From NCBI GenBank assembly GCA_031285575.1, contig JAITVX010000074.1, positions 1 to 15,065 of the forward strand: a stretch of DNA of 15,065 nucleotides, written 5' to 3'. Source of the DNA: Bacteroidales bacterium (GTDB taxonomy: Bacteria > Bacteroidota > Bacteroidia > Bacteroidales > VadinHA17). Position numbers and translations under genes: made by a program. The stretch's first letter is position 1, and every line of letters begins with the position of its first letter. Below, piece after piece: positions 7,391 to 14,511 of this stretch. The notes under the pieces were generated by a model, which searched no databases, had not been told where the DNA came from, and was given only the letters and a program-made list of their open reading frames with translations.

Positions 7391-8545
7391 ATGGAGAAAA
7401 GAGATTATTACGAAGTACTTGGCATATCGAAAGAAGCCTCCAAAGATGAAATAAAAAAGGCTTACCGCCAGCAGGCGCTGAAATATCATCCCGATAAAAA
7501 CCCCGGTAATAAACAGGCCGAAGAACATTTTAAGGAAGCTGCAGAAGCATACGAAGTTCTGAGCAACGACGAAAAAAAAGCGCGCTACGACAGGTATGGT
7601 CATGCCGGCATGGGCGGCGGTTCAGGCGGCGGTTTTGGCCATTCAATGACAATGGATGACATCTTTTCTTCGTTCGGCGATATTTTCGGCGATGCATTCG
7701 GCGGCAGTTTCAGCGGTTTTACAGGAGGAAGACGCAGCGGACGCAGTGTAAACAAGGGAGCTAACCTGCGGGTAAAAGTAAAACTGACATTGCAGGAAGT
7801 TGCGGCAGGAGCAGAAAAGAAGCTGAAAGTAGCAAAATACTCTGCCTGCGACCATTGTGGCGGAACCGGAGCTGCCGACACGTCGAGCATTGCAAGCTGT
7901 TCAACGTGCCGCGGCACAGGGCAGGTTACAAGGGTAATGAACACGCTGCTTGGCCAGATGCAAACATCGTCGGTGTGCCCTACGTGCGGCGGCGAAGGCA
8001 AAACAATTACTAAAAAATGCAATGCCTGCTATGGCGAAGGAATTGTGCAGAAAGAAGAAGTAATAGACGTAAAGATACCGGCAGGGGTAGCCAGGGGCAT
8101 GCAGATGACCGTGAACGGAAAAGGCAACTCTGCAAGGCGCGGCGGTATAAACGGCGACCTGATTGTGTTAATCGACGAAGAAGAACACCAAGAACTGACA
8201 CGCGAAGGAAACGACCTTGTTTACAATCTTTTCATCGGAATACCCGATGCCGTTCTGGGAACACACGTTGAGATACCAACCATAGAAAACAAGGTAAAAA
8301 TAAAAATTGAAGCAGGCTCGCAACCGGGTAAGATACTGCGCCTGCGAGGTAAGGGGCTTCCCGAAGTAAATGGCTATGGCAAGGGCGACCTTCTGGTTAA
8401 TGTAAACGTATGGATACCCAAAAACATAACTAAGGAAGAAGCAAAGGTTGTTGAAAAGCTCCGTGAATCGAAATCATTTGAGCCGGTTCCGGATAAAAAC
8501 GGCAAAGGCTTTTTTGAACGGATGAAGGGTTATTTTGAACAGTAA
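7391..8545 (+). CDS. dnaJ: Chaperone protein DnaJ (Hsp40)
   Basis: The 384-residue type I J-protein stimulates DnaK ATPase and delivers unfolded clients. The J domain (1-70) has the HPD triad at 33-35. A Gly/Phe-rich linker spans about 70-115. Four CxxCxGxG zinc motifs are present at 153-160 (CDHCGGTG), 170-177 (CSTCRGTG), 196-203 (CPTCGGEG) and 210-217 (CNACYGEG). The substrate-binding C-terminal domains follow (GNDLVYNLFIGIPDAVLG and LRLRGKGLPEVNGYGKGDLLV). All key residues are intact. It follows grpE by 42 bp. A GGAGG stretch near 7364 lies too far upstream of the ATG to be a standard ribosome-binding site. It ends 2 bp from the stop of the convergent M24 peptidase gene. Confidence 0.97.
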   Translation: MEKRDYYEVLGISKEASKDEIKKAYRQQALKYHPDKNPGNKQAEEHFKEAAEAYEVLSNDEKKARYDRYGHAGMGGGSGGGFGHSMTMDDIFSSFGDIFGDAFGGSFSGFTGGRRSGRSVNKGANLRVKVKLTLQEVAAGAEKKLKVAKYSACDHCGGTGAADTSSIASCSTCRGTGQVTRVMNTLLGQMQTSSVCPTCGGEGKTITKKCNACYGEGIVQKEEVIDVKIPAGVARGMQMTVNGKGNSARRGGINGDLIVLIDEEEHQELTREGNDLVYNLFIGIPDAVLGTHVEIPTIENKVKIKIEAGSQPGKILRLRGKGLPEVNGYGKGDLLVNVNVWIPKNITKEEAKVVEKLRESKSFEPVPDKNGKGFFERMKGYFEQ

Positions 8546-8547
8546 TA

Positions 8548-9942
8548 TTAAATACTGCACATGCTTTCCACTTCGTCAACGCCTTTAGGAATTGCCTTGC
8601 CGAGTTTTCTGCTGCCACTGCCGGTAATAAGCACGTTATCTTCTATCCGGATGCCGCCAACCTGCATGTAACTGCTTATTGCATCGTAGTTGATAAACTC
8701 TGTAAATTTACTTTCTGCCCGCCACTTGTATATAAGTTCCGGAATAAAATAGCAACCGGGCTCAACTGTAAATACATGCCCCGGTTTATAGGGCATGGCA
8801 GACCGCAGGAAAGAGGCGCCAAACTTGTTGCTGCGTTTAGCTTTGTCGCCATAGCCAACAATGTCTTCGCCAAGTCCTTCCATATCATGAACATCGAGGC
8901 CAAGCATGTGCCCTATGCCGTGAGGCATGAACAGGGCGTGGGCGCCGGCTTCAACGGCTTCGCCGGTGTCGCCTTTCATAAGGCCGAGGTCTTTCAGGCC
9001 ACCGGCTATAATATGGCATGCAAGGAAATGAACATCTCTGTTCGACAGACCCGGTTTTATTGCAGCAATGGCTTCAACGTTTGCACGCAGCACAATATCG
9101 TAAATGTCGCGCTGCATGGTGCTGAATTTTCCACCAACCGGCGTAGTGCGGGTAATGTCCGACGCATAGTGCATCATTGTTTCCGCTCCGGCGTCAACCA
9201 CCATCAGTTTGCCTTCTGTAAGAATATTTTTGTGCGAATGATTATGCAGCGTCTGTCCGTTTATGCTCAGTATTGTGGGAAAGGAAACGCCTGCGCCTTC
9301 AGACAGCGCAATTCCTTCAATCTTTCCAAAAATTTCCTGCTCACTGATGCCTGGCCTGCACATCTGCATTGCTGTTGTGTGCATGTTATACGCAATATCA
9401 ATGGCTTTCTCAATTTCTGCTACTTCAATATCTTCCTTTACCGATCGCATTTCAACTGCTGCCTTAATAAGCTCAACAGATGAAAGCTGCCTTATGCCGC
9501 ATGGATTTTTATTTATCAGCGAACCGAGAACCATCTTCGTATCGCCACGGTATGGCGGCAGGAAGTGTATTTTTCTTCCTTTTGCAGATGCTTCATTTAT
9601 ATCATGTTCGAGTTGTGAAAACTTGTGCGAGCTGAATATTCCTGCTCCTGCTGAAATTTCTGCTACTGTTGGCTGCGGCCCCATCCATATAACGTCGTTG
9701 ATACTGAAATCATTTCCATATACAGTATCGATACCCGAATCAAAATCAACAACAGCCGCAAAGTTTGGCAGATCTATTCCGAAATAGTAAAGAAACGTAC
9801 TGTCTTGACGGAAATGATATGCATTTGCCGGATAGTTAAATGGCGATTCACTGTTTCCTATAAAAACAGCTATTCCGTTGTTAACAAGCTTTCGCAGACA
9901 TGCACGGCGGGTTATATAAACACTTGCATCGAACATATTCAT
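8548..9942 (-). CDS. M24B family metallopeptidase (Xaa-Pro aminopeptidase / aminopeptidase P-like)
   Basis: The 464-residue cytoplasmic enzyme is predicted to remove an N-terminal residue preceding proline. Residues of about 1-165 form the N-terminal creatinase-like domain (FRQDSTFLYYFGIDLPN is typical of aminopeptidase P). The pita-bread catalytic domain follows. The five predicted metal ligands are present: Asp250 (VVDAG), Asp262 (SDITRT), His345 in HGIGHMLGLDVHD, Glu394 (TVEPG) and Glu434 (IRIEDN). His341 and His352 match the accessory histidines of E. coli PepP. The length fits the family. The start is ATG 9942; an in-frame ATG two codons later is an equal candidate. The upstream inverted repeat (9964-10040) probably separates it from the gene behind it. 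Confidence 0.93.
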   Translation of the reverse strand: MNMFDASVYITRRACLRKLVNNGIAVFIGNSESPFNYPANAYHFRQDSTFLYYFGIDLPNFAAVVDFDSGIDTVYGNDFSINDVIWMGPQPTVAEISAGAGIFSSHKFSQLEHDINEASAKGRKIHFLPPYRGDTKMVLGSLINKNPCGIRQLSSVELIKAAVEMRSVKEDIEVAEIEKAIDIAYNMHTTAMQMCRPGISEQEIFGKIEGIALSEGAGVSFPTILSINGQTLHNHSHKNILTEGKLMVVDAGAETMMHYASDITRTTPVGGKFSTMQRDIYDIVLRANVEAIAAIKPGLSNRDVHFLACHIIAGGLKDLGLMKGDTGEAVEAGAHALFMPHGIGHMLGLDVHDMEGLGEDIVGYGDKAKRSNKFGASFLRSAMPYKPGHVFTVEPGCYFIPELIYKWRAESKFTEFINYDAISSYMQVGGIRIEDNVLITGSGSRKLGKAIPKGVDEVESMCSI

Positions 9943-9963
9943 ATAACTGAATATAATTTAAAA

Positions 9964-10040
9964 AATCAGGGTGCATTGAATTATTAACACTCAAAACATA
10001 TGAACACAATTACAAACACCTTTTCAATGCACGCCTGATT
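9964..10040 (-). terminator. Large imperfect inverted repeat with T-run (terminator-like)
   Basis: The arms at 9964-9980 and 10023-10040 are complementary over 17 bp, with a single bulged base in the right arm. The loop is 42 nt. On the minus strand the 3' arm ends ...CCTGATT and runs straight into further Ts, giving a run of about six (to 9960). This is the layout of an intrinsic terminator for the hypothetical gene ending at 10072, but the loop is far longer than usual. It could instead be a small mobile palindromic element or a structured leader for the M24 gene, whose start lies only 21 bp beyond. Confidence 0.5.
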
Positions 10041-10071
10041 ATTACTTATAATACTGAATTAACTGCTTTTA

Positions 10072-10734
10072 TTAAGGAATTACTGCCGAAAACATGGGGC
10101 CCCATGGCCCTGGCACTCCGCGTCCGTTTTCATAGCGTATGCAGAAAAACACTGTTTTTCCTGTATCTTCCTGATTAAATGTAAGCAGCTCTCTTTTTTT
10201 CTTTGTAAACATGCTTTCACGAAGTTCCTTTCCCGAAACAGGGCTCGGCTGTCCCTGTTCATACAGGCCATAGTGTATTCGATGACCGTAATTCGACCGT
10301 ATGTTTGAAGGTGTTCCGTCAACATGCTTTATTCGCAGCATAAGCTGTGTGCGACCCGGATACGATACATCTGCAATAGCCTGACCTTCGGGGTCGCCTA
10401 TCGGTGTAGGCCTTGAATCGCGTATGGGAAGCGACATATTCTTGCGATCTTCATTGGTTACGTTTATATTGCGCATAACCATTCCCTGAATATAGTTTCG
10501 CAAATCTTTTTCTATACCTTTTCGCAATTCATTCTTTGTAAATGTATCTACCTTGTTTCGTGTAGGCAGTTTGCACTTTTCAACCTTAGCCGAAAAATCG
10601 TCAATACGTTTTTGCATATCTGCAGCAATAGCTCCAACCTGCCACCGTTCATGGTTCACATTTGAATATCCTACAACAAGATACCCCCAGTCTCTAAACT
10701 CAGCATCAGATCTTGGCACATAGTCTGTATTCAT
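10072..10734 (-). CDS. Bacteroidota-specific hypothetical protein with Fn3-like C-terminus
   Basis: This 220-residue protein has no signal peptide, membrane segment or known catalytic motif. Residues of about 30-110 appear helical and charged, including a segment rich in Lys and Glu. After a Pro-rich hinge (SRPTPIGDP) the C-terminal part (about 125-220) has alternating beta-strands ending in TVFFCIRYENGRG followed by PGPWGPMFSAVIP. That ending is one I recognise from a family of uncharacterised Bacteroidota proteins, and it reads like a fibronectin type III-like fold. The function is unknown. It is transcribed away from the 21-bp repeat array, with its start 54 bp from the nearest repeat core. 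Its first codons ATG AAT ACA match the repeat sequence read on this strand. Confidence 0.8.
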   Translation of the reverse strand: MNTDYVPRSDAEFRDWGYLVVGYSNVNHERWQVGAIAADMQKRIDDFSAKVEKCKLPTRNKVDTFTKNELRKGIEKDLRNYIQGMVMRNINVTNEDRKNMSLPIRDSRPTPIGDPEGQAIADVSYPGRTQLMLRIKHVDGTPSNIRSNYGHRIHYGLYEQGQPSPVSGKELRESMFTKKKRELLTFNQEDTGKTVFFCIRYENGRGVPGPWGPMFSAVIP

Positions 10735-10787
10735 ATCGGTTAAAAATAAAGTTATTAAATATATTTTTTATCTATACTATTTATATT

Positions 10788-11007
10788 GCGTTGTATTAAA
10801 CTCACAGTGCGTTGTATTCATTCCATATTCCGTTGTATTCATCGCACAATGCGTTGTATTCATTCCATATTATGTTGATATATTTTTACATTCCGTTGTA
10901 TTCATCGCACAATGCGTTGTATTCATTCCATATTGCGTTATATTCAACATACATTATATTATATACAACCGACAGCGCGTTGTATTTATTTAACAGTGCA
11001 TGTTTGC
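10788..11007. repeat. 21-bp tandem repeat array, about 10-11 units
   Basis: The core GCGTTGTATT or CCGTTGTATT recurs with an exact 21-bp step at 10788, 10809, 10830, 10851, 10893, 10914, 10935 (GCGTTATATT) and 10977. The positions 10872, 10956 and 10998 keep the phase but are degenerate. Five units share the 11-mer GTTGTATTCAT exactly. Two alternating tails (ATTCC then ATATT, and ATCGCACAAT) build a higher-order pattern, and a 42-nt block at 10830-10871 is repeated identically at 10893-10934. The units are directly adjacent with no unique spacers, so it is not a CRISPR. A 21-bp step equals about two helical turns, which would place every core on one face of the DNA. Confidence 0.9.
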
Positions 11008-11208
11008 ATAATTTATTATATATATATGTTTTCGATACGTACATGCTACAAATAATTACTGCGTAAATATACATACATATAATATTCATTAGCAAGCATG
11101 ATGACATAATTTTATGTTTTTTTAACATTAAATAAATTTATTAACAGATAAATTAAACAGATATTAAAATAAAATATACTGATAATAAATAAATTTAATT
11201 GCGAATGG

Positions 11209-11240
11209 CTTGTTTTATTAACAAACATGCCTTATCTTCG
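11209..11240 (+). promoter_or_regulatory. Candidate promoter for the 11284 gene
   Basis: TATCTTCG (11233-11240) matches TAnnTTTG except for one base. CTTG (11209-11212) lies 20 bp upstream at the -33 position. A small inverted repeat, TTGTT-TTATT-AACAA (11210-11224), overlaps the -33 element and could be an operator, though its 5-bp arms in AT-rich DNA may be chance. The element lies 43 bp upstream of the ATG. Confidence 0.4.
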
Positions 11241-11283
11241 CAGGCAGTTATAAACATAATTTTTTATATAAACATATATCAAT

Positions 11284-12003
11284 ATGCCATACAGAAGATT
11301 ACCGAATACCGATGCAGCCCGCATCCGCGCAATAAAAACAGCACTTCAGAAAGCACAGGAGCTTCCACCCGGAAAGCTTGCCTTTTCAGCAAAGCTTATT
11401 GTTGAACTTCGCCGTTTGTGCACTGTTTTTGAAAGTAGCGTTAAGCAATGCAAATATTCTTCAAATATTGACAACCGTAAAAGCAGTAACTATCCCGAAA
11501 CAGTTCGTAAAGCCCGCATATATATAACACATTTCATACGTGTTATGAACATGGCAATATCGCGCGGAGAATTACCTGCCGAAATAAGAACTTTTTATGG
11601 AATAGATATTGACGAATTGAACGCACCTGCGCTTATATCTGAAAATGAAATAGCAAGCTGGGGAAAACGAATTATAGAAGGAGAAGAGATGCGGATAAGA
11701 AAAGGCGGCAATCCGATAACAAATCCAACGATTGCAGTAGTTAAGGTATGGTATGAAAAATTTATGCACGCACTGTATTACAATAACATAAATATAAAAA
11801 GAATAAACGACTTTATGGAAAAAAACATACAATACCGTAAAGAAGTTGACGAACTGATAGTTCAGCTATGGAACGAAGTAGAAAAGTCGCACCTGCACTA
11901 CACAGAAGATATGCGCAAAAAACTAAACGAAGAATACGGTCTTGTATATTTTTACCGCAAAAATGAACTTATAAAAATTGAAGTTAAAAGTATGGCTTCG
12001 TAG
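11284..12003 (+). CDS. Bacteroidota-specific hypothetical protein
   Basis: This 239-residue protein has no known domain that I can name. It begins MPYRRLPNTDAARIRAIKTA, an opening I recognise from an uncharacterised family in Bacteroidota. It appears mostly alpha-helical and basic, with a conserved-looking centre (KARIYITHFIRVMNMAISRGELP, about 79-101, and GGNPITNPTIAVVKVWYEKF, about 139-158). The C-terminus has an acidic-basic helix and ends in EYGLVYFYRKNEL plus a short tail. No membrane segment or signal peptide is seen. It diverges from the other lineage-specific gene across the 21-bp array and precedes the PTS genes by 54 bp, so it could share their transcript. The function is unknown; the compact helical basic character would allow nucleic-acid binding, but that is conjecture. 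Confidence 0.8.
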   Translation: MPYRRLPNTDAARIRAIKTALQKAQELPPGKLAFSAKLIVELRRLCTVFESSVKQCKYSSNIDNRKSSNYPETVRKARIYITHFIRVMNMAISRGELPAEIRTFYGIDIDELNAPALISENEIASWGKRIIEGEEMRIRKGGNPITNPTIAVVKVWYEKFMHALYYNNINIKRINDFMEKNIQYRKEVDELIVQLWNEVEKSHLHYTEDMRKKLNEEYGLVYFYRKNELIKIEVKSMAS

Positions 12004-12057
12004 GAAATAGATTATATTAATTAATTTTAACCTCATAAAAACTGATATTATATTAAA

Positions 12058-12462
12058 ATGAGAAAATATCTGATAGTAACACATGGCTCTTTTGCAGGAG
12101 GAATATTATCGTCATTTGAACTTATTGCCGGAAAAACAGATAATGTATTTATTATAGAAGCATATACAGACGGTAATAAATCAATTGACGATAAGGTAGA
12201 AGAAATAACAGGAATGCTTAATGATGAAGACGAACTGATTGTATTTACCGATCTTGTTGGAGGCAGTGTTACAAATCAAATTATTAAAAAAGCATTGCAG
12301 AAAAACGTATATATAATATCAGGAATAAACCTGCCGCTTATACTCGAAATAATTCTTGCAGATGCCGGCGATCCTGTTGAAGAAATTATTGAAAGAGGCA
12401 TTGCAAGCGCGCGTGAACAAATTATATTTGTAAATAATTTAATTAAACCGGCAAATGATTAG
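12058..12462 (+). CDS. PTS mannose-family IIA component
   Basis: This 134-residue cytoplasmic phosphocarrier accepts phosphate from HPr and passes it to IIB. The N-terminus MRKYLIVTHGSFAGGI places the predicted phosphorylated His at residue 9, matching His10 of E. coli ManX. The later segment LIVFTDLVGGSVTNQI is the family's DLxGGSP-like loop, here with Val-Thr where Ser-Pro is common. The length fits a stand-alone EIIA-Man domain. The reading frame overlaps the next gene (IIB) by 8 bp, so translation is coupled. I see no clear promoter in the 54-bp gap upstream. The substrate specificity cannot be told from this subunit. Confidence 0.92.
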   Translation: MRKYLIVTHGSFAGGILSSFELIAGKTDNVFIIEAYTDGNKSIDDKVEEITGMLNDEDELIVFTDLVGGSVTNQIIKKALQKNVYIISGINLPLILEIILADAGDPVEEIIERGIASAREQIIFVNNLIKPAND

Positions 12463-12940
12463 ACTAATAAGAATAGATGACCGCCTGTTGCACGGACAGG
12501 TATCGTTTACATGGGTTCCTTCACTCAAAATAAACTGCATAGTAATTGCAAATAACAAAGTTGCAACCGACGAGTTTCAGAAAATGGCGCTTAACATCGC
12601 AAAGCCACCATCGGCAAAACTGTTAATCTATACACTGAAAGATGCTATTGCATTTTTATGCGATGCTAAGGCCAGAAATCAAGAAATACTTGTTCTTGTC
12701 AACAGCATTGCCGACGCATTGTCAGTAGCTAAAGAAATAAATGAAATAAAAACAATCAACTTCGGAGGCATTAGAATGAAAACAGGAGCAAAGCTGATAT
12801 CAAAAGCAATAGCTATTGACGATAATGATATTACATTTATAAAAGAGTTGCTTGAAAGAGGGCTCGAACTTGAAATAAGACAGGTTCCTGGCGACAAAAA
12901 GACTATTATAGACAGTTCTGTTATAAACATACCGCAATGA
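12455..12940 (+). CDS. PTS mannose/fructose/sorbose-family IIB component
   Basis: The 161-residue cytoplasmic protein takes phosphate from IIA and gives it to the sugar during transport. The motif IRIDDRLLHGQV near the N-terminus contains the predicted phosphorylated His13. Other family features are WVPSLKINCIVIANNKVATDEFQ and the segment TINFGGIRMKTGAKLISKAI. The length is normal. The start ATG at 12455 lies inside the end of the IIA gene, and its TGA stop overlaps the ATG of the IIC-IID gene (ATGA at 12937-12940). This tight packing points to one coupled operon. A IIA-IIB fusion, as in E. coli ManX, is absent; the two domains are separate chains here. Confidence 0.93.
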   Translation: MIRLIRIDDRLLHGQVSFTWVPSLKINCIVIANNKVATDEFQKMALNIAKPPSAKLLIYTLKDAIAFLCDAKARNQEILVLVNSIADALSVAKEINEIKTINFGGIRMKTGAKLISKAIAIDDNDITFIKELLERGLELEIRQVPGDKKTIIDSSVINIPQ

Positions 12941-14511
12941 CAGTTGAATACTTATTAATTACTGCCGTAGTAATGTTCGGCCACATGGAAGACTTTCTGG
13001 GTGCTGCACTTTTCAGCAGGCCGTTAGTACTCGGCCCTCTGGTAGGTCTTGCGCTTGGCGATCCGGTACAGGGAATAATCATCGGGGCTACCCTCGAACT
13101 TATTTTCATGGGAAACATTAAGGTTGGCGCAGCAATACCACCCGATGTAATAACCGGTGGAGCACTCGGAACAGCATTTGCAATCATGTCGGGCAACGGA
13201 GCAGAGATAGCTCTGGCAATAGCAATTCCGGTGTCAATAATTGCAGAGATTATTATAAGCGGACTGTTTGTAGTACGTCCTGCACTAAACAGCCGGTTTG
13301 AAAAATATGCCGCCGAAGGAAACTTTAAAAAGATAGAAGTACTACACGTAGCTTCGGGCCTAACAAAACCTCTTTTAATGGGCACTCTCGCATTTCTGGC
13401 GCTTCAACTTGGCGACGAAGCAATGCAAACATTTCTTAATTCCATACCTGCATGGGTTCAGTCGGGTCTTAGTGTAGCCGGAAGCATGCTTCCCGCAGTT
13501 GGGTTTGCAATGCTTATGAATCTGATGTTTAACAAACATGCTGCGGTATATTTCTTTCTTGGCTTTATACTTGCAAGCTATCTTAAACTGCCAATGATTG
13601 CCATCGGAGCGCTGGGCATTATCATTGCAATAATAATAACCGGTGCTGCAGGTAATTCCACCGACAGTGAAGAGTATAGCAACGACGATGAACAGGAACC
13701 CGTTGCAGACAGGCAGATAACAAAACGCGACCTGCGCAAGGTATTTTTCCGTTCGCTGGCACTCGAAGCAAACTTTAACTTTGAAACATGGCAGAATACC
13801 GGCTTTGCATACTCCATAATACCTGTCCTTAAAAAGCTGTATCACACAAAAGAACAAATGTCGTCAGCCCTCAGGCGTCATTTGCAGTTCTTCAATACCA
13901 CGGCGCATGGCTCTACACTTATACTTGGTATCACAGCAGCCATGGAAGAACAGAATTCAACAAGCGGAGACTTCGACACAGAGTCGATAAATGCTGTAAA
14001 ATCCGGACTGATGGGGCCTCTTGCCGGCGTGTTCGACTCCCTTTTCTGGGGAACACTCAAAGTAATAGCCGCAGGTATAGGTGTATCGCTCGCAATGGAT
14101 GGCAACATGCTTGGGCCTCTGCTTTTTATACTTATATTTAACATACCGCACTTCTCTTTGCGATATTACATGACGTTTGCAGGATATAATACCGGAAACC
14201 GTTTTCTGCAAAATCTTGCCAGAAGCGGAATAATGGCAAAACTGACATCCGGCGCAACAATATTGGGTCTGATGGTAATCGGAGCTATGCCCGTTATTCT
14301 GATGCCGTTAAAAACACCTATTACTATTGGCACGCAAGGTTCTGAAGTATCACTGCAAATGATACTCGATCAGCTTGCACCAGGACTTTTATCACTCGCA
14401 CTCACGTTTTTTGCATTCTGGCTCGTACGCAGAAACATAAAAACAACATGGATACTTCTCGGCATACTTGTTTTAGGCTTCGTCGGAAGCATTCTTAACA
14501 TATTTATATAA
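12937..14511 (+). CDS. PTS mannose-family IIC-IID fusion permease
   Basis: This 524-residue membrane protein joins two subunits that are normally separate. Residues of about 1-237 are IIC: FGHMEDFLGAALFSRPLVLG and LGDPVQGIIIGATLELIFMG are family hallmarks, with several membrane segments. A polar acidic linker (about 239-262, rich in Asp, Glu, Ser and Asn) follows. Residues of about 263-524 are IID: KRDLRKVFFRSLALEANFNF, FFNTTAHGSTLILGITAAMEEQ (318-339, split across the domain) and GLMGPLAGVFDSLFWGTL. The reading frame is continuous with no sign of a frameshift. Together the halves would form the sugar channel and catalytic membrane unit. It overlaps IIB by 4 bp, and its TAA stop is directly followed by the ATG of enzyme I. 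Confidence 0.93.
   Translation: MTVEYLLITAVVMFGHMEDFLGAALFSRPLVLGPLVGLALGDPVQGIIIGATLELIFMGNIKVGAAIPPDVITGGALGTAFAIMSGNGAEIALAIAIPVSIIAEIIISGLFVVRPALNSRFEKYAAEGNFKKIEVLHVASGLTKPLLMGTLAFLALQLGDEAMQTFLNSIPAWVQSGLSVAGSMLPAVGFAMLMNLMFNKHAAVYFFLGFILASYLKLPMIAIGALGIIIAIIITGAAGNSTDSEEYSNDDEQEPVADRQITKRDLRKVFFRSLALEANFNFETWQNTGFAYSIIPVLKKLYHTKEQMSSALRRHLQFFNTTAHGSTLILGITAAMEEQNSTSGDFDTESINAVKSGLMGPLAGVFDSLFWGTLKVIAAGIGVSLAMDGNMLGPLLFILIFNIPHFSLRYYMTFAGYNTGNRFLQNLARSGIMAKLTSGATILGLMVIGAMPVILMPLKTPITIGTQGSEVSLQMILDQLAPGLLSLALTFFAFWLVRRNIKTTWILLGILVLGFVGSILNIFI

Larger units (their letters stand above)
10735..11283. other. AT-rich divergent intergenic region holding a 21-bp repeat array
   Basis: This 549-bp gap separates two divergently transcribed hypothetical genes. 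The repeat array fills 10788 to about 11007 and is listed separately. From 11008 to about 11200 the sequence is extremely AT-rich with many TATA and ATAAAT runs and no recognisable gene. The segment 11209-11240 holds a candidate promoter for the rightward gene. Short open frames on both strands in the array are by-products of a repeat whose period is a multiple of three. No promoter matching TAnnTTTG is visible for the leftward gene. Confidence 0.7.

Noticed and set aside
7391..8545. Unusual DnaJ variant
   Set aside because: All hallmarks (HPD, Gly/Phe linker, four zinc motifs, C-terminal domains) are intact and the length is normal, so it is an ordinary dnaJ.
10788..11007. CRISPR array
   Set aside because: The units are adjacent 21-bp tandem copies with no unique spacers, and no cas gene is in the window.
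10812..11066. Small protein genes with heptad repeats on either strand of the array
   Set aside because: Any repeat with a period divisible by three keeps several frames open. The alternative frames give ALYSFHI-type and EYNALCD-type strings on opposite strands, none with a supporting start signal or a known relative.
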